Origin: Gemmatimonadota bacterium
Lineage (GTDB): Bacteria; Gemmatimonadota; Gemmatimonadetes; Longimicrobiales; Gaopeijiaceae
Direction of reading: 5' to 3'
Length of the DNA: 61,461 nt
Assembly (NCBI GenBank): GCA_022822425.1
Contig: JAJEBS010000292.1
Span: 1 to 61,461 of the forward strand
Positions 32,967-41,687 of this stretch are shown piece by piece. The position numbers and the translations under genes are program-made. Positions within the stretch are counted from its first letter, which is position 1. Each line of letters begins with the position of its first letter. The notes under the pieces are model-generated. The model worked only from the letters and a program-made list of their open reading frames with translations, did not search any database and was not told the origin of the DNA.

Positions 32967-35293
32967 GCGGGTCGGCGGCGGGCCGTTCGGGCCGCCTCGC
33001 GGGCCGGTTGGCGCTGGTGGCGGTCGTGCTGGCGTCCATGGCCGCCAAACCCGCCATCGCCGGCCCTCAGGCCGCCCCCGATGGTGCGGACGCTGCTCTG
33101 CACGGAACCGTCAGCGGGGTTTTCCGGGACCGCAGCAGCGTACTCCCGCACGCCCTGCTGGCGGTCGAGACGCCTGCTGGTCGGCGTTGGGTGCAGGCAG
33201 GCGAGGACGGCCGCTATTTTTTGGAAGGGCTCCGGCCCGGCGTGGTCACCGTGCGCGTGCGCCATCCCGGATACGAAGCGATCGCGGTCGAGGTCACCCT
33301 GGCTGCCGGCGCCTCGGTGCGCGTCGACCTCGAGCTGACCGGACGGCCCCTGCGCCTCGACCCGGTGGAGGTCCGAGCCGACCGGGTGATCGGCGGGGGC
33401 GCCGGTGGGGACGAGCCCGGACGACCTAGGCCCATACCCGAACTTGAGATCCAGGCGCTCGACCTGACCCCCGGAGTGGGGGATCCCGTCCTGGCGGCGG
33501 CGGTGCGCGCGCTTCCCGGCAACGATCCCGCCAGCGCCACCGACGTGCTCTACCTCCGGGGCTCCACGGCCGACATGAAGCTCGTCCTGCTGGATGGAGC
33601 GCCGGTGTACACCCCGTTTCACGTTGCCGGGCTGATGCCCGGATTCGAGCCGGCGCTGCTCGGGGCAGCCGCGCTCCACCGGGGCGGGGCTCCCGCGCGC
33701 TACGATGGCGGCCTGACCCACATCCTCGACCTCCGCACCCGCTCGCCCCGCCGCGACCGGTTGCGCGCGTCGACGGCCCTCGATCTGCTCACCGCGTCGG
33801 GCGCGGTGGAGGGCCCGCTCGGCCGTCGGGGCGGATTTCTCGCCTCGGCGCGCGGGCTCCACGATGTCGGATCGGGACCCCTGGGCGGCGACCGTCCCTA
33901 CGGGTATTCGGACGTGCTGTTCGCGGCGGAGTACGAACCCGGCGACGAGCATCGCATCGGCGTCACCGCCTTCCGCAATTCCGAGGCGGTGCTCCTCGAC
34001 TACGAGGCCGCGCCCGATGACGCCACCTGGTCGAACCGCGCCCTCTCGCTCAGCTACGAAGGCGCCGCCGGAGGTGCTCGCGTACGCGCTCTGGCAGCCG
34101 CCAGCGACTACGACGCCTCGCTTCCGCTGCAGCCGGCGAGCCCGGATTCGGTGCCCGCGGCCGGCCCACTGCTCGCGACCGGCGCCAACCGGCGCGCGCG
34201 CCTGCTCGCCGAGGTGGAATGGGGAAGGGCCGCCGCCCGCACGGTTGTCGGCGTGTCCCACAACTTCATCGAAGCGTCCTACGGCGCGCACGATCCAACC
34301 GCCGGCGTGGGCACCAGCACCAACGCCACCCACACCACCACCGGCCTCCATGTCGACGCCGTCCGCCTGCTCGCGCCGGAGGTCACGCTGCGCGCGGGCG
34401 TGCGCGCCGACTTCTTCCCGGATGGCGACCTGGCCCTGGCGCCCCGCTCCCGCCTCGCATGGGCTTTCGACCCGCGCGCGCTCCTGAGCGTGGCGGTCGG
34501 GCGCTACCACCAGCCCACGCGAACCCCGGACGTGGAGGTCGAGCGCACGCTCCAGGAGGTCGTTTCCTCCGACCTGTCCGCGCCGCAACTCCTCCCGGTC
34601 GCCCGGGCCGACCACGTCGTCGTCTCGCTCGACCAGCTGCTCGCCGGACGCGTGCGCCTCGGGCTGCACGGCTACTGGAAGGGGTACGAGGGCCTGGCGG
34701 CGGCTTCGAGTGAGGGCGAATCGATCCGCAGTTCCGGGATGGACCTCCGTCTGAGCAGCGCCGGCGAGCGCGAGGTGATCTGGCTCGGCTACGGCCTCTC
34801 CTGGTTCTGGTCCGACCGCGACCTCTCCGGCTACAGCCGCGACTTCGCCGGCCGCCACCTGCTCACCGCGGGGGTGTCGAGCGAGCTCTGGGGACCGGTG
34901 CGCGGAGAATTCCGGGTGGCGTACGGTGCCGGTCTCCCGTATACGGCCATTCCCTTCCGTTCCCTGGGTCTCGATCAGGAGGCGGCCGCGCCCACCGCAC
35001 CACCACCGGAGCCGCCCGATACGACCGGGCTCCGGCCTCTCGCCGCCGCCGATTCACCCCTTCTGGAAGGACTGGACGACGACTTCCTTCGCCTTGACTT
35101 CGAACTGCACGCCCGGCTGACCGCCCAATGGGGCGGCCACAGCTGGAGCGTCCGCCCCTACCTGCGCGTACTCAACGCCCTCAGGCGCCGGGACGCCCTC
35201 TTCTACGCCTTCCAGCCCTGGCGCGGCGATTCCCTTACACCGCTCGCGGAGCGCCCCTTCCTGCCGGTCATCGGCGTGGCGGTCACGTTCTGA
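32963..35293 (+). CDS. TonB-dependent receptor-like protein with regulatory-like N-terminal domain
   Basis: 776 aa from TTG 32963, which overlaps the anti-sigma stop (TTGA). Signal peptide L-A-L-V-A-V-V-L-A-S-M-A-A up to about A-I-A-G. Residues ~45-125 form a carboxypeptidase-regulatory-like fold (L-H-G-T-V-S-G-V-F-R-D, G-R-Y-F-L-E-G-L-R-P-G). A plug follows (L-Y-L-R-G-S-T-A-D-M-K-L-V-L-L-D-G-A-P-V-Y) and then a barrel ending V-I-G-V-A-V-T-F. The TonB box is not obvious. Genetic coupling to an ECF sigma and anti-sigma suggests a substrate-responsive importer. The plug has the N-x-L-x-G-x-P-like D-G-A-P-V-Y variant seen in SusC-unlike receptors. Confidence 0.82.
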   Translation: MSGSAAGRSGRLAGRLALVAVVLASMAAKPAIAGPQAAPDGADAALHGTVSGVFRDRSSVLPHALLAVETPAGRRWVQAGEDGRYFLEGLRPGVVTVRVRHPGYEAIAVEVTLAAGASVRVDLELTGRPLRLDPVEVRADRVIGGGAGGDEPGRPRPIPELEIQALDLTPGVGDPVLAAAVRALPGNDPASATDVLYLRGSTADMKLVLLDGAPVYTPFHVAGLMPGFEPALLGAAALHRGGAPARYDGGLTHILDLRTRSPRRDRLRASTALDLLTASGAVEGPLGRRGGFLASARGLHDVGSGPLGGDRPYGYSDVLFAAEYEPGDEHRIGVTAFRNSEAVLLDYEAAPDDATWSNRALSLSYEGAAGGARVRALAAASDYDASLPLQPASPDSVPAAGPLLATGANRRARLLAEVEWGRAAARTVVGVSHNFIEASYGAHDPTAGVGTSTNATHTTTGLHVDAVRLLAPEVTLRAGVRADFFPDGDLALAPRSRLAWAFDPRALLSVAVGRYHQPTRTPDVEVERTLQEVVSSDLSAPQLLPVARADHVVVSLDQLLAGRVRLGLHGYWKGYEGLAAASSEGESIRSSGMDLRLSSAGEREVIWLGYGLSWFWSDRDLSGYSRDFAGRHLLTAGVSSELWGPVRGEFRVAYGAGLPYTAIPFRSLGLDQEAAAPTAPPPEPPDTTGLRPLAAADSPLLEGLDDDFLRLDFELHARLTAQWGGHSWSVRPYLRVLNALRRRDALFYAFQPWRGDSLTPLAERPFLPVIGVAVTF

Positions 35294-35418
35294 GGTCCCA
35301 CCCTTACATCCTCACGCCCGCCATTCGTCACAAACCGGGCTTTCCAGTCGCTCCCTGGATACACGCCGCGGCTCACCGCGGATCGATCCATTCGGAAGGG
35401 TGACGGAGGATGTCTCGC

Positions 35419-36969
35419 ATGATTGGTCTGATCAAGTCTCGCAATAGCGATGCAGGAACGTATTGGCGAAACCAGAATATACCCGGAATATTGCCGCGAT
35501 TGTCCGTCATTTCCGGTCTCATCGCGCTCGTTGGGTGCTTGTTCCTCGCACCTTCCCATCTCAGCGCCCAACTGATCCCCATCCGCACCGTCCCGGTCGC
35601 GAGCGGCGACCAGTTCCTCACGGTGCCGTCGGCGACTCTGGGGATGGCCGGAACGACCATCGCCGTGGACGACTCGATCGCCGACCTATGGTCGAATCCC
35701 GCGAAGGGTGTGTTCATCGAGGAGCCCGTCGTCATCGGAGCTCCGACCTTCTACGGCGTGTCCGACGATGGCGGCGGAGGGAAGACCTTCCCCTTCACGG
35801 GCCTCCTGCGGGACGGTGCCTGGTTCGGCGGGGCATCGGTCGCGCTCCAGCAGTTGAGTGGGCGGACGGAGCCCGGCCTCTGGATCGAGCCCTGGCCCGC
35901 TCCGAGGGTCTCCCGGCTGTCGGAGCGGTCGGCGCGCAACCTGTACGGGCGTGCGGCCATCGGCCGGAAGCTGGCCGACTCGGACTGGTCGGTCGGGCTC
36001 GCCGTGTTCCGGGCCGACCTGAACATGATGACCGGCGTGGACCTGCTCTACGCGGGAGCCGACCGCATCGACCAGCAGGGCGGCGTCACCGACCTGCGGG
36101 CGGGCGTCTTCCGTGATGGAGAACGCGACCGCATCGGCTTCACGCTCATCCACAACCGCGTCTCGATGGAGCACGACGTGCACTACACCGACGTCGTCGC
36201 CTGGGACACCGTCACCTGGGAACCCACATTCGAGTTCAGGGAGGAGCTCAACGAGGACAAGACCCGGACCCTGGGCGGGCACTTCGAGTGGGACCGGCAG
36301 TTGGGGGAGGAAGGATGGAGCATCGGCGCGACCCTGACCGCGAACCACAAGTCGCATCCCAAGATCCCCAACTACGAGATCCAGAACATCCCGCGCGACC
36401 CGGGAACGACCTGGGCCTACGAAATGGGCTTCGGCATCGGGAGGCACCGGAAGTCGACATCGTTCGGCATCGACGTCGCGTACCAGCCCATCTGGAGCCA
36501 CACCTGGCAGGAGGCCGATAGTCGCATGGAAACGCCCGGGGGCGTCCTGGAAATCGGCGACATGACGATCGAGAACCACTTCACCTTTTCGAATGTCGTT
36601 CTGCGTTCCGGGGTTACGCAGCGCTACGACAGGTTCGGCTTCCAGCTGGGCCTGGAGGCGCGCTCCTACGCCTATCACCTGGAGCAGGACGACCATGTCG
36701 AGGCCACTTCGCGCGATCAGGACGAGGCCTGGACCGAGTGGACACCCTCGTTCGGGGTCCAGTTCCGCTCCCGCGACTTCGAGTTGCACTCGAGCACCCG
36801 CATCACGTCGGGCACCGGCTTTCCGGGCATCGACAACTTCTTCATCCAGGAGGAGATGGCCTCTGCCCCGTCGTCCCCGGATTTCATCGCCGCGCCCCGG
36901 GGCGCGCTGACGCTCCAGGACGTCACCGTGTTGACCCATCAGATCTGGATCCGGGTCCCGATTCGCTGA
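35419..36969 (+). CDS. Outer-membrane beta-barrel protein, FadL/OMPP1-like
   Basis: 516 aa. I choose ATG 35419 because GGAGG (35405-35409) then has a 9-nt spacer, while ATG 35410 would touch it. A hydrophobic stretch (L-S-V-I-S-G-L-I-A-L-V-G-C-L-F-L-A) ends before H-L-S-A-Q, a signal peptide. The motif A-T-L-G-M-A-G-T-T-I-A-V-D-D-S-I-A-D-L-W-S-N-P-A-K-G corresponds to the G-x-A-x-A-x-D-D-x-x-A-x-x-x-N-P-A-G start of FadL-type barrels. The remainder alternates short strands and charged turns. It follows the TonB receptor by 125 bp and may be in the same transcript. Ligand unknown. Confidence 0.65.
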   Translation: MIGLIKSRNSDAGTYWRNQNIPGILPRLSVISGLIALVGCLFLAPSHLSAQLIPIRTVPVASGDQFLTVPSATLGMAGTTIAVDDSIADLWSNPAKGVFIEEPVVIGAPTFYGVSDDGGGGKTFPFTGLLRDGAWFGGASVALQQLSGRTEPGLWIEPWPAPRVSRLSERSARNLYGRAAIGRKLADSDWSVGLAVFRADLNMMTGVDLLYAGADRIDQQGGVTDLRAGVFRDGERDRIGFTLIHNRVSMEHDVHYTDVVAWDTVTWEPTFEFREELNEDKTRTLGGHFEWDRQLGEEGWSIGATLTANHKSHPKIPNYEIQNIPRDPGTTWAYEMGFGIGRHRKSTSFGIDVAYQPIWSHTWQEADSRMETPGGVLEIGDMTIENHFTFSNVVLRSGVTQRYDRFGFQLGLEARSYAYHLEQDDHVEATSRDQDEAWTEWTPSFGVQFRSRDFELHSSTRITSGTGFPGIDNFFIQEEMASAPSSPDFIAAPRGALTLQDVTVLTHQIWIRVPIR

Positions 36970-37161
36970 GATTCGGCGCGCGCGGCGGGGGAGGGCGAGC
37001 CCGAGCTGCGGCCGAGGATTCTGCAGGCGCCGGACACTGGCGCGGACCGGTGTTCGCACTGTAGATACCTGTAGACCGCGACTCCCCTGTCGCGCGACGA
37101 GCGGAGCACCGCGGCAGGGATCCGCAGGTGCGACGGGCATCGATCGGGACGGCCAAGCGAC

Positions 37162-37884
37162 ATGATCTCCGTGATCGTCCCAGCGTACAACGAAAACGCA
37201 TGGCTTCCGGCCACCCTGGACTCCATCCGGGCGGCCGCCGATCACGTCCGCGCGCGATCCGGCGTGCACGTCGAGACCATCGTCGTCGACAACAACAGCA
37301 CGGACGACACCGCCGCCATCGCGCGCGATAGTGGCGCGACGGTCATTCACGAGCCCGTCCGGAGCATCGGCCGCGCGCGCAACACGGGAGCGCGTCACGC
37401 GTCCGGCGAGGTGCTGGTCTTCGTGGACGCGGACGTCCACATCCCCCGCGACCTCCTCGATGTCATTCACGAGACCATGCGCGATGCGCGATGCCTCGGC
37501 GGAGGCGTGGACACCGAGCATCATCCGCGGCACCTGGTTGTCCGGCTCCATCTGCGGGCGTGGCGGGTGCTGGCCGCGGTGCTTCCTCTGGTGCAGGGGG
37601 CCACCCAGTTCTGCCGCAGGTCCGCGTTCGAGGAAGCCGGAGGCTACCCGGAGGACGTCTGGATGGGCGAGGACACCGACTTCTACAGCAACCTGAGGAA
37701 GCTCGCCCTGAAGAAAGGGAGTGCGGTCCGGCTGATCCGGGCGCCGCGCGTCAGACCCTCCAGTCGCCGCTTCGACGAGTGGCCCCTGTGGAAGACCCTG
37801 GTCTGGACCAACCCGCTCTTCATCGCGCTCTTCCGGCGCTGGAAGGTGGCCTGGGGGGGCTGGTACGCCCGCCCGGTGCGGTAG
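37162..37884 (+). CDS. Family 2 glycosyltransferase
   Basis: 240 aa, GT-A fold. M-I-S-V-I-V-P-A-Y-N-E-N at the N-terminus, V-V-D-N-N-S-T-D-D-T at 41-50, and D-A-D (89-91) as the metal-binding DxD. G-A-T-Q-F-C-R-R-S-A-F-E-E-A-G-G-Y with W-M-G-E-D-T-D-F forms the acceptor/catalytic region. No obvious membrane helix, though a hydrophobic patch near residues 130-140 may dock to the membrane. It stands alone between a barrel protein and a convergent small gene; donor and acceptor unknown. Confidence 0.9.
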   Translation: MISVIVPAYNENAWLPATLDSIRAAADHVRARSGVHVETIVVDNNSTDDTAAIARDSGATVIHEPVRSIGRARNTGARHASGEVLVFVDADVHIPRDLLDVIHETMRDARCLGGGVDTEHHPRHLVVRLHLRAWRVLAAVLPLVQGATQFCRRSAFEEAGGYPEDVWMGEDTDFYSNLRKLALKKGSAVRLIRAPRVRPSSRRFDEWPLWKTLVWTNPLFIALFRRWKVAWGGWYARPVR

Positions 37885-37894
37885 AGGTTTCCAC

Positions 37895-38134
37895 TCACTC
37901 CAGCAACTCTTCCGCCTCCTCCAGGTCCGCGACTCTGACCAACAGGCGGGCCGGGTTCGCGAACGCCATGCCGATCTCGGAGCCCCCGGAATCGTCGACC
38001 TGCAGCATGCAGGGGATACCCGCCGCATCGAGGACGGCCCGCGCCACTTCGCCCTGGTAGCGGTAGCTGAAGGTGCGGACCACGGCGACGTCGTGATGAG
38101 GGTCGCGCCGGAACGGGGGGCGCCTGTTCTTCAC
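37895..38134 (-). CDS. DUF2007-type small protein
   Basis: 79 aa. Matches the 'putative prokaryotic signal-transducing' DUF2007 pattern: V-V-R-T-F-S-Y-R-Y-Q-G-E-V-A-R-A-V-L-D-A-A-G-I, then L-L-V-R-V-A-D-L-E-E-A-E-E-L-L. This alternates a strand, a helix carrying E-x-x-x-x-x-x-L-x-x-A-G-I, a strand and a closing helix. Its gene is downstream of GH4 on the same strand (76-bp gap) and could be the last gene of that operon or separate. Role unknown. Confidence 0.75.
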   Translation of the reverse strand: MKNRRPPFRRDPHHDVAVVRTFSYRYQGEVARAVLDAAGIPCMLQVDDSGGSEIGMAFANPARLLVRVADLEEAEELLE

Positions 38135-38210
38135 GGTGCGGTGCCCTTGGCGCGAGTGCCCGCAGCGTTATGCGGCAACGGGAAGTAGCGCTCCATGACG
38201 TGCGTGCCCG

Positions 38211-39680
38211 TTACCACTCCATCTCCGGCAGCACATCCCCCTGCACGCGAAACATCTCGTTGATGAGGTTGACCGCGGCACGATAGGAATGGGTCGTGGG
38301 ATCGAGCATCAGCGCCTGCAGCAGGGTCTGCCGGGACCCGCGCGCGAAGGCATCCACGAGAAGCTGGTGGATGCTGGTCTGGGTGCGCAGCAGCGACAGG
38401 ATTCCCTCGGGCAGCCGCTGCATCTCCCGCGGATGGAGGCCGCTCGCGTCGACGCGCGCCGGCACCTCGACGACGGAGCCGTCGGGGAGCCCCGGGACAT
38501 GGCCCCGGTTCGGGATGTTGACCGCGTCGAGATAGGTCTCGACCCCGCACAGGATGCCCTCCAGCAGCGGGACGGCCAGCTCGCCGGATGGAGTCAGCGG
38601 GCCGGGGAATTCCAGTCCGCCGGCGTTCCCGAATTCGGCCTCCGCGCGCCCGGAGGCGCCGTCCGCGTTCCCGGATCCTCCCTCCGCGCGCGCCGCCCGC
38701 GCCTCGGCCGCGGCTGCCCTCTGTTCCCGGGTCGGCTTCATGCGGGGCACGGGGCCGCCGGGGAACGCGGGCATGTCGGTGGGATGGTCCGCGAGGTTGT
38801 AGATCCAGGTCGGCACCTCGCCGGTCTCCCAGGGCGCGCCCTCGACGGGGTCGTAGAAGAATTGCACGGCGCTGCTGCCCAGAAACTCCTGCGCCCATCC
38901 CAGATACTCGCCGATGTGATTGGCGCCGGGGCTGGGGAAGCGGCCGAATACGCGGAAGAGGATGCGGCTGAGGGCGATCTCGTCCCAGTCGTGCAGCAGA
39001 TGGGCCTCGCGCTCGCGCTCCTTCAGGCGGGGATAGAGATCCTCGCCGGTTTCGCGGTCGTGCACCGACTCGAACCAGGTGAAGTGGTTGATGCCGCTGG
39101 CGCGGGCGTCGAGCTGTCCGGTTGGGACGCCGAGGATGCGCGCCATCTGTTCGATGCCGTGAAAGACCCCGTGGCAGAGACCCACCACGCGCACGCCGGT
39201 GAGCCGGGACTGGGCCTCGCACAGCTTGGTGAGCGGGTTGGTGTAGTTGAGGAGCCAGGCGTCCGGACAATGTTCCTCCATCGCGCGCGCGACGTCCACG
39301 CATGGGCCCATGTTGCGGAGCGCGTGGAAGAGGCCCCCGGGTCCACCGTTCTCGCCGTAGATCTGCGGGAAGCCGAAGGTGCGCGGAATGTGGAAGTCCT
39401 GTGCCCAGTAGAAATAGCGGTCGAGTTCGATGGCCATCACGACCGCGTCGGCTCCGGGCAGCGCGTCCGCGAGGCGGGTCGTGACGGACAGCCGGGGCGA
39501 GCGGTCCAGGCGCCCGGCGACGGCTTCCGCGTAGCGCTGCATGCGGGGGAGTTCCGAGGCGTCCAGGTCCATGAGGACGATGTCGAGGCCGTTCTCGCAG
39601 AGCGGGTCGCTCAGCAGCAGGTCGCGGATGGACGCGGGTCCGAACTCGCGGCTTCCGGCGCCGACCAGGACGACTTTCAT
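38211..39680 (-). CDS. Family 4 glycoside hydrolase (alpha-glucosidase/alpha-galactosidase type)
   Basis: 489 aa. Rossmann start M-K-V-V-L-V-G-A-G-S-R-E-F-G with D-L-D near 38-40 for NAD+. N-Y-T-N-P-L at 145-150, C-H-G at 169-171 and G-I-N-H-F at 196-200 are the GH4 signatures; C169 and H199 are the expected Mn2+ ligands. GH4 enzymes cleave glycosides by NAD-dependent oxidation at C3 and elimination. An Ala/Gly/Glu-rich stretch at about residues 310-345 is an unusual low-complexity insertion before a conserved C-terminal part. Upstream on the same strand are a Na+ symporter and a PIG-L deacetylase, forming a sugar-use locus. Confidence 0.92.
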   Translation of the reverse strand: MKVVLVGAGSREFGPASIRDLLLSDPLCENGLDIVLMDLDASELPRMQRYAEAVAGRLDRSPRLSVTTRLADALPGADAVVMAIELDRYFYWAQDFHIPRTFGFPQIYGENGGPGGLFHALRNMGPCVDVARAMEEHCPDAWLLNYTNPLTKLCEAQSRLTGVRVVGLCHGVFHGIEQMARILGVPTGQLDARASGINHFTWFESVHDRETGEDLYPRLKEREREAHLLHDWDEIALSRILFRVFGRFPSPGANHIGEYLGWAQEFLGSSAVQFFYDPVEGAPWETGEVPTWIYNLADHPTDMPAFPGGPVPRMKPTREQRAAAAEARAARAEGGSGNADGASGRAEAEFGNAGGLEFPGPLTPSGELAVPLLEGILCGVETYLDAVNIPNRGHVPGLPDGSVVEVPARVDASGLHPREMQRLPEGILSLLRTQTSIHQLLVDAFARGSRQTLLQALMLDPTTHSYRAAVNLINEMFRVQGDVLPEMEW

Positions 39681-39686
39681 CGGGCG

Positions 39687-39737
39687 GGTTCCTTCATTGG
39701 ATGGGTACCTTCATTGGTTGGGTCCCTTCAACGGATG
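39687..39737. repeat. Three tandem 17-bp repeats upstream of the GH4 gene
   Basis: Three contiguous 17-bp units at 39687-39703, 39704-39720 and 39721-39737 fit the consensus GGTNCCTTCATTGGATG, with one to four changes each. Weaker copies (for example ending CACTTCACCGGATG at about 39775-39790) extend the array through most of the 124-bp gap between the symporter and GH4 genes. On the minus strand each unit carries AAGG and an ATG-like triplet, so the array overlaps the GH4 ribosome-binding region. It may be slippage-prone and tune GH4 translation. Confidence 0.75.
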
Positions 39738-39804
39738 ACTCTCTCCCCATTGGGATGGCTCCCTTCGCGGGCCGGTTCACTTCACCGGATGACGCGTACG
39801 AGGT

Positions 39805-41607
39805 TCAAGGTGCGGTGCCCGCAGGAGTCTCTCCGACGTTGGCGTGCGCGCTCCGTACCGCCAGCGCTCCCGCACCCAGCGAAACCACAACAAGAAGCGT
39901 GCCCGCGATGGCCTTTCCGGTCAGAAGATAACCGACGCCGAGAAGGCTGGCGTAGACGAAGAGCGCCCCGAGCAGGAAACCCATCCACATGCGGCCCGCC
40001 GACGGATCGTTCGTGGTGATGCCGGTACGGCGCGCGACCCGGTCCCACCAGCCTCCCGGATGCACCCTCCGGTAGAAGCCGTCCAGCACTTCGTCGGACT
40101 CGGGCTTCGTCGCCAGGGCGACCACCACCCAGAGCACGGTGCATATGATGAGGATGAGCACGCCGCGAACCAGGTCCATCCCGGGCGCGTACATGACGTC
40201 TATGGCCTGGAGGACGGCGCCGGGGACCACCGGCTCGACCAGCCCGAGCAGCACCCGGGTGTTGGCCAGCACTACCGAGCCTGCCATGGCGGCGATCTCG
40301 GCCCAGGCGTTGACCCGCCACCAGTACCACCTGAGCAGCCAGACCAGCGCGATGCCTGCGGTGATTTCGATGATGTAGATCCAGCCGCGCTGGATGGAGT
40401 CCATCTGCCACGCCACCACCGCCGCGACCCCGGCCAGCAGCACGACCGCGACCCGGGAGGCGGCGACGTAATGGCGCTCCGAGCGGCCGGGGCGCATGAA
40501 GCGCCGGTAGACATCGTTCACCATGTACGACGCGCCCCAGCACAGGTGCGTGTCCATGGTGCTCATGAAGGCCGCGAGGAAGGTCGCGACCATCAGCCCC
40601 CTCAGCCCGGCGGGCATCAGGTCGCGGATCATCATGGGGTAGGCGAGCTCGGGATCGGCGGCCAGCGCGGCATCCATGGTCGCGGGAGGGAAGACCAGCA
40701 GCGATCCGAGACCGACCACGATCCACGGCCATGTAAGGAGGACCGTTCCGGCGAAGGCGAACCAGAGCGAGGCCTTCACCGCCTGGCGCTCGTCCCGGGT
40801 CGCGAACAGGCGCTGGGCCACGTAGCCGTCGCCCTGCCCGCTCCTCAGCCAGAGGACGAGGATGAGGCAAAGGAACGACACCATCTCGAGCGACGAGGCG
40901 TTGGCGGCGGTTGGCACCAGGTCGAGGGCGCCGGGAGGGGCTTGTGGGACGTCCCGGATGGCTTCGGCCATGGCGGCGGGGCCGCCGAAGCGGTTCAGCA
41001 CGATGCCGGCGAGGGTCAGCGCGCCGAGCATGCCGGCGATGAACTGGAGCAGATCGGTGACGACGACGCCCCAGAGCCCGGAGGCCACGGTGTAGGCCAG
41101 CGCCAGCCCGACGCAGACGGTGAGGGTGAGGGCGGGGTCCCACCCGAGGAGCACGCTGCTGAACTTCACCATCGCCAGCATGACCCAGCCCATCACCACG
41201 GCGTTCCTGATGAGCCCCTGGTAGACGGCGGAGAAGCCGCGCAGGATGCGGGCGGGCGCGCCGCCGTAGCGGATCTCGATCACCTCGGCGTCGGTGAGCA
41301 CGCCCGCGCGGCGCCACAGGCGGGCGTAGAAGAACGTCAGCATGAGGATGCCGGCCGCCTCGTACCACCACAGCCAGTTCCCGAAGATGCCCTGCTGGCG
41401 CACCAGCGCGGCGGTGGCGAGGGGCGCGTCGCTGGCGAACCACGTCGCCGCGATGGAGGTGCCCGCCAGCCACCACGGCAGGGACCGTCCGGCGATGAAG
41501 TAGTTCTCCACGCTCCCGCTCGCGCGCCGCGCCATGCCGAAGCCGATCGCGAGCACCACGGCGCCGTAGACGGCGACCACGATCCAGTCGAGGGAGGTCA
41601 GGGCCAT
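39805..41607 (-). CDS. Sodium:solute symporter (SSS family)
   Basis: 600 aa with about 13-14 hydrophobic segments. SSS features include I-A-A-T-W-F-A-S-D-A-P-L-A-T-A, E-I-R-Y-G-G-A-P-A-R-I-L-R-G-F, L-S-T-M-D-T-H-L-C-W-G-A (A-F-M-S-T-M-D-T, part of the sodium site) and L-L-R-W-Y-W-W-R-V-N-A-W. It most resembles the sugar/nucleoside-type SSS proteins found beside glycoside-processing genes. It lies between the PIG-L and GH4 genes on one strand, 80 and 124 bp from them, so it probably imports the glycoside used by GH4. Confidence 0.92.
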   Translation of the reverse strand: MALTSLDWIVVAVYGAVVLAIGFGMARRASGSVENYFIAGRSLPWWLAGTSIAATWFASDAPLATAALVRQQGIFGNWLWWYEAAGILMLTFFYARLWRRAGVLTDAEVIEIRYGGAPARILRGFSAVYQGLIRNAVVMGWVMLAMVKFSSVLLGWDPALTLTVCVGLALAYTVASGLWGVVVTDLLQFIAGMLGALTLAGIVLNRFGGPAAMAEAIRDVPQAPPGALDLVPTAANASSLEMVSFLCLILVLWLRSGQGDGYVAQRLFATRDERQAVKASLWFAFAGTVLLTWPWIVVGLGSLLVFPPATMDAALAADPELAYPMMIRDLMPAGLRGLMVATFLAAFMSTMDTHLCWGASYMVNDVYRRFMRPGRSERHYVAASRVAVVLLAGVAAVVAWQMDSIQRGWIYIIEITAGIALVWLLRWYWWRVNAWAEIAAMAGSVVLANTRVLLGLVEPVVPGAVLQAIDVMYAPGMDLVRGVLILIICTVLWVVVALATKPESDEVLDGFYRRVHPGGWWDRVARRTGITTNDPSAGRMWMGFLLGALFVYASLLGVGYLLTGKAIAGTLLVVVSLGAGALAVRSAHANVGETPAGTAP

Positions 41608-41687
41608 GGGTCAGCGGGGTGGGCGTCGCATCGCGGAGCGCGGGCGCCGGTGTGTGGATTTGGGACGCTGGGCGGCTGGCGCACCGT

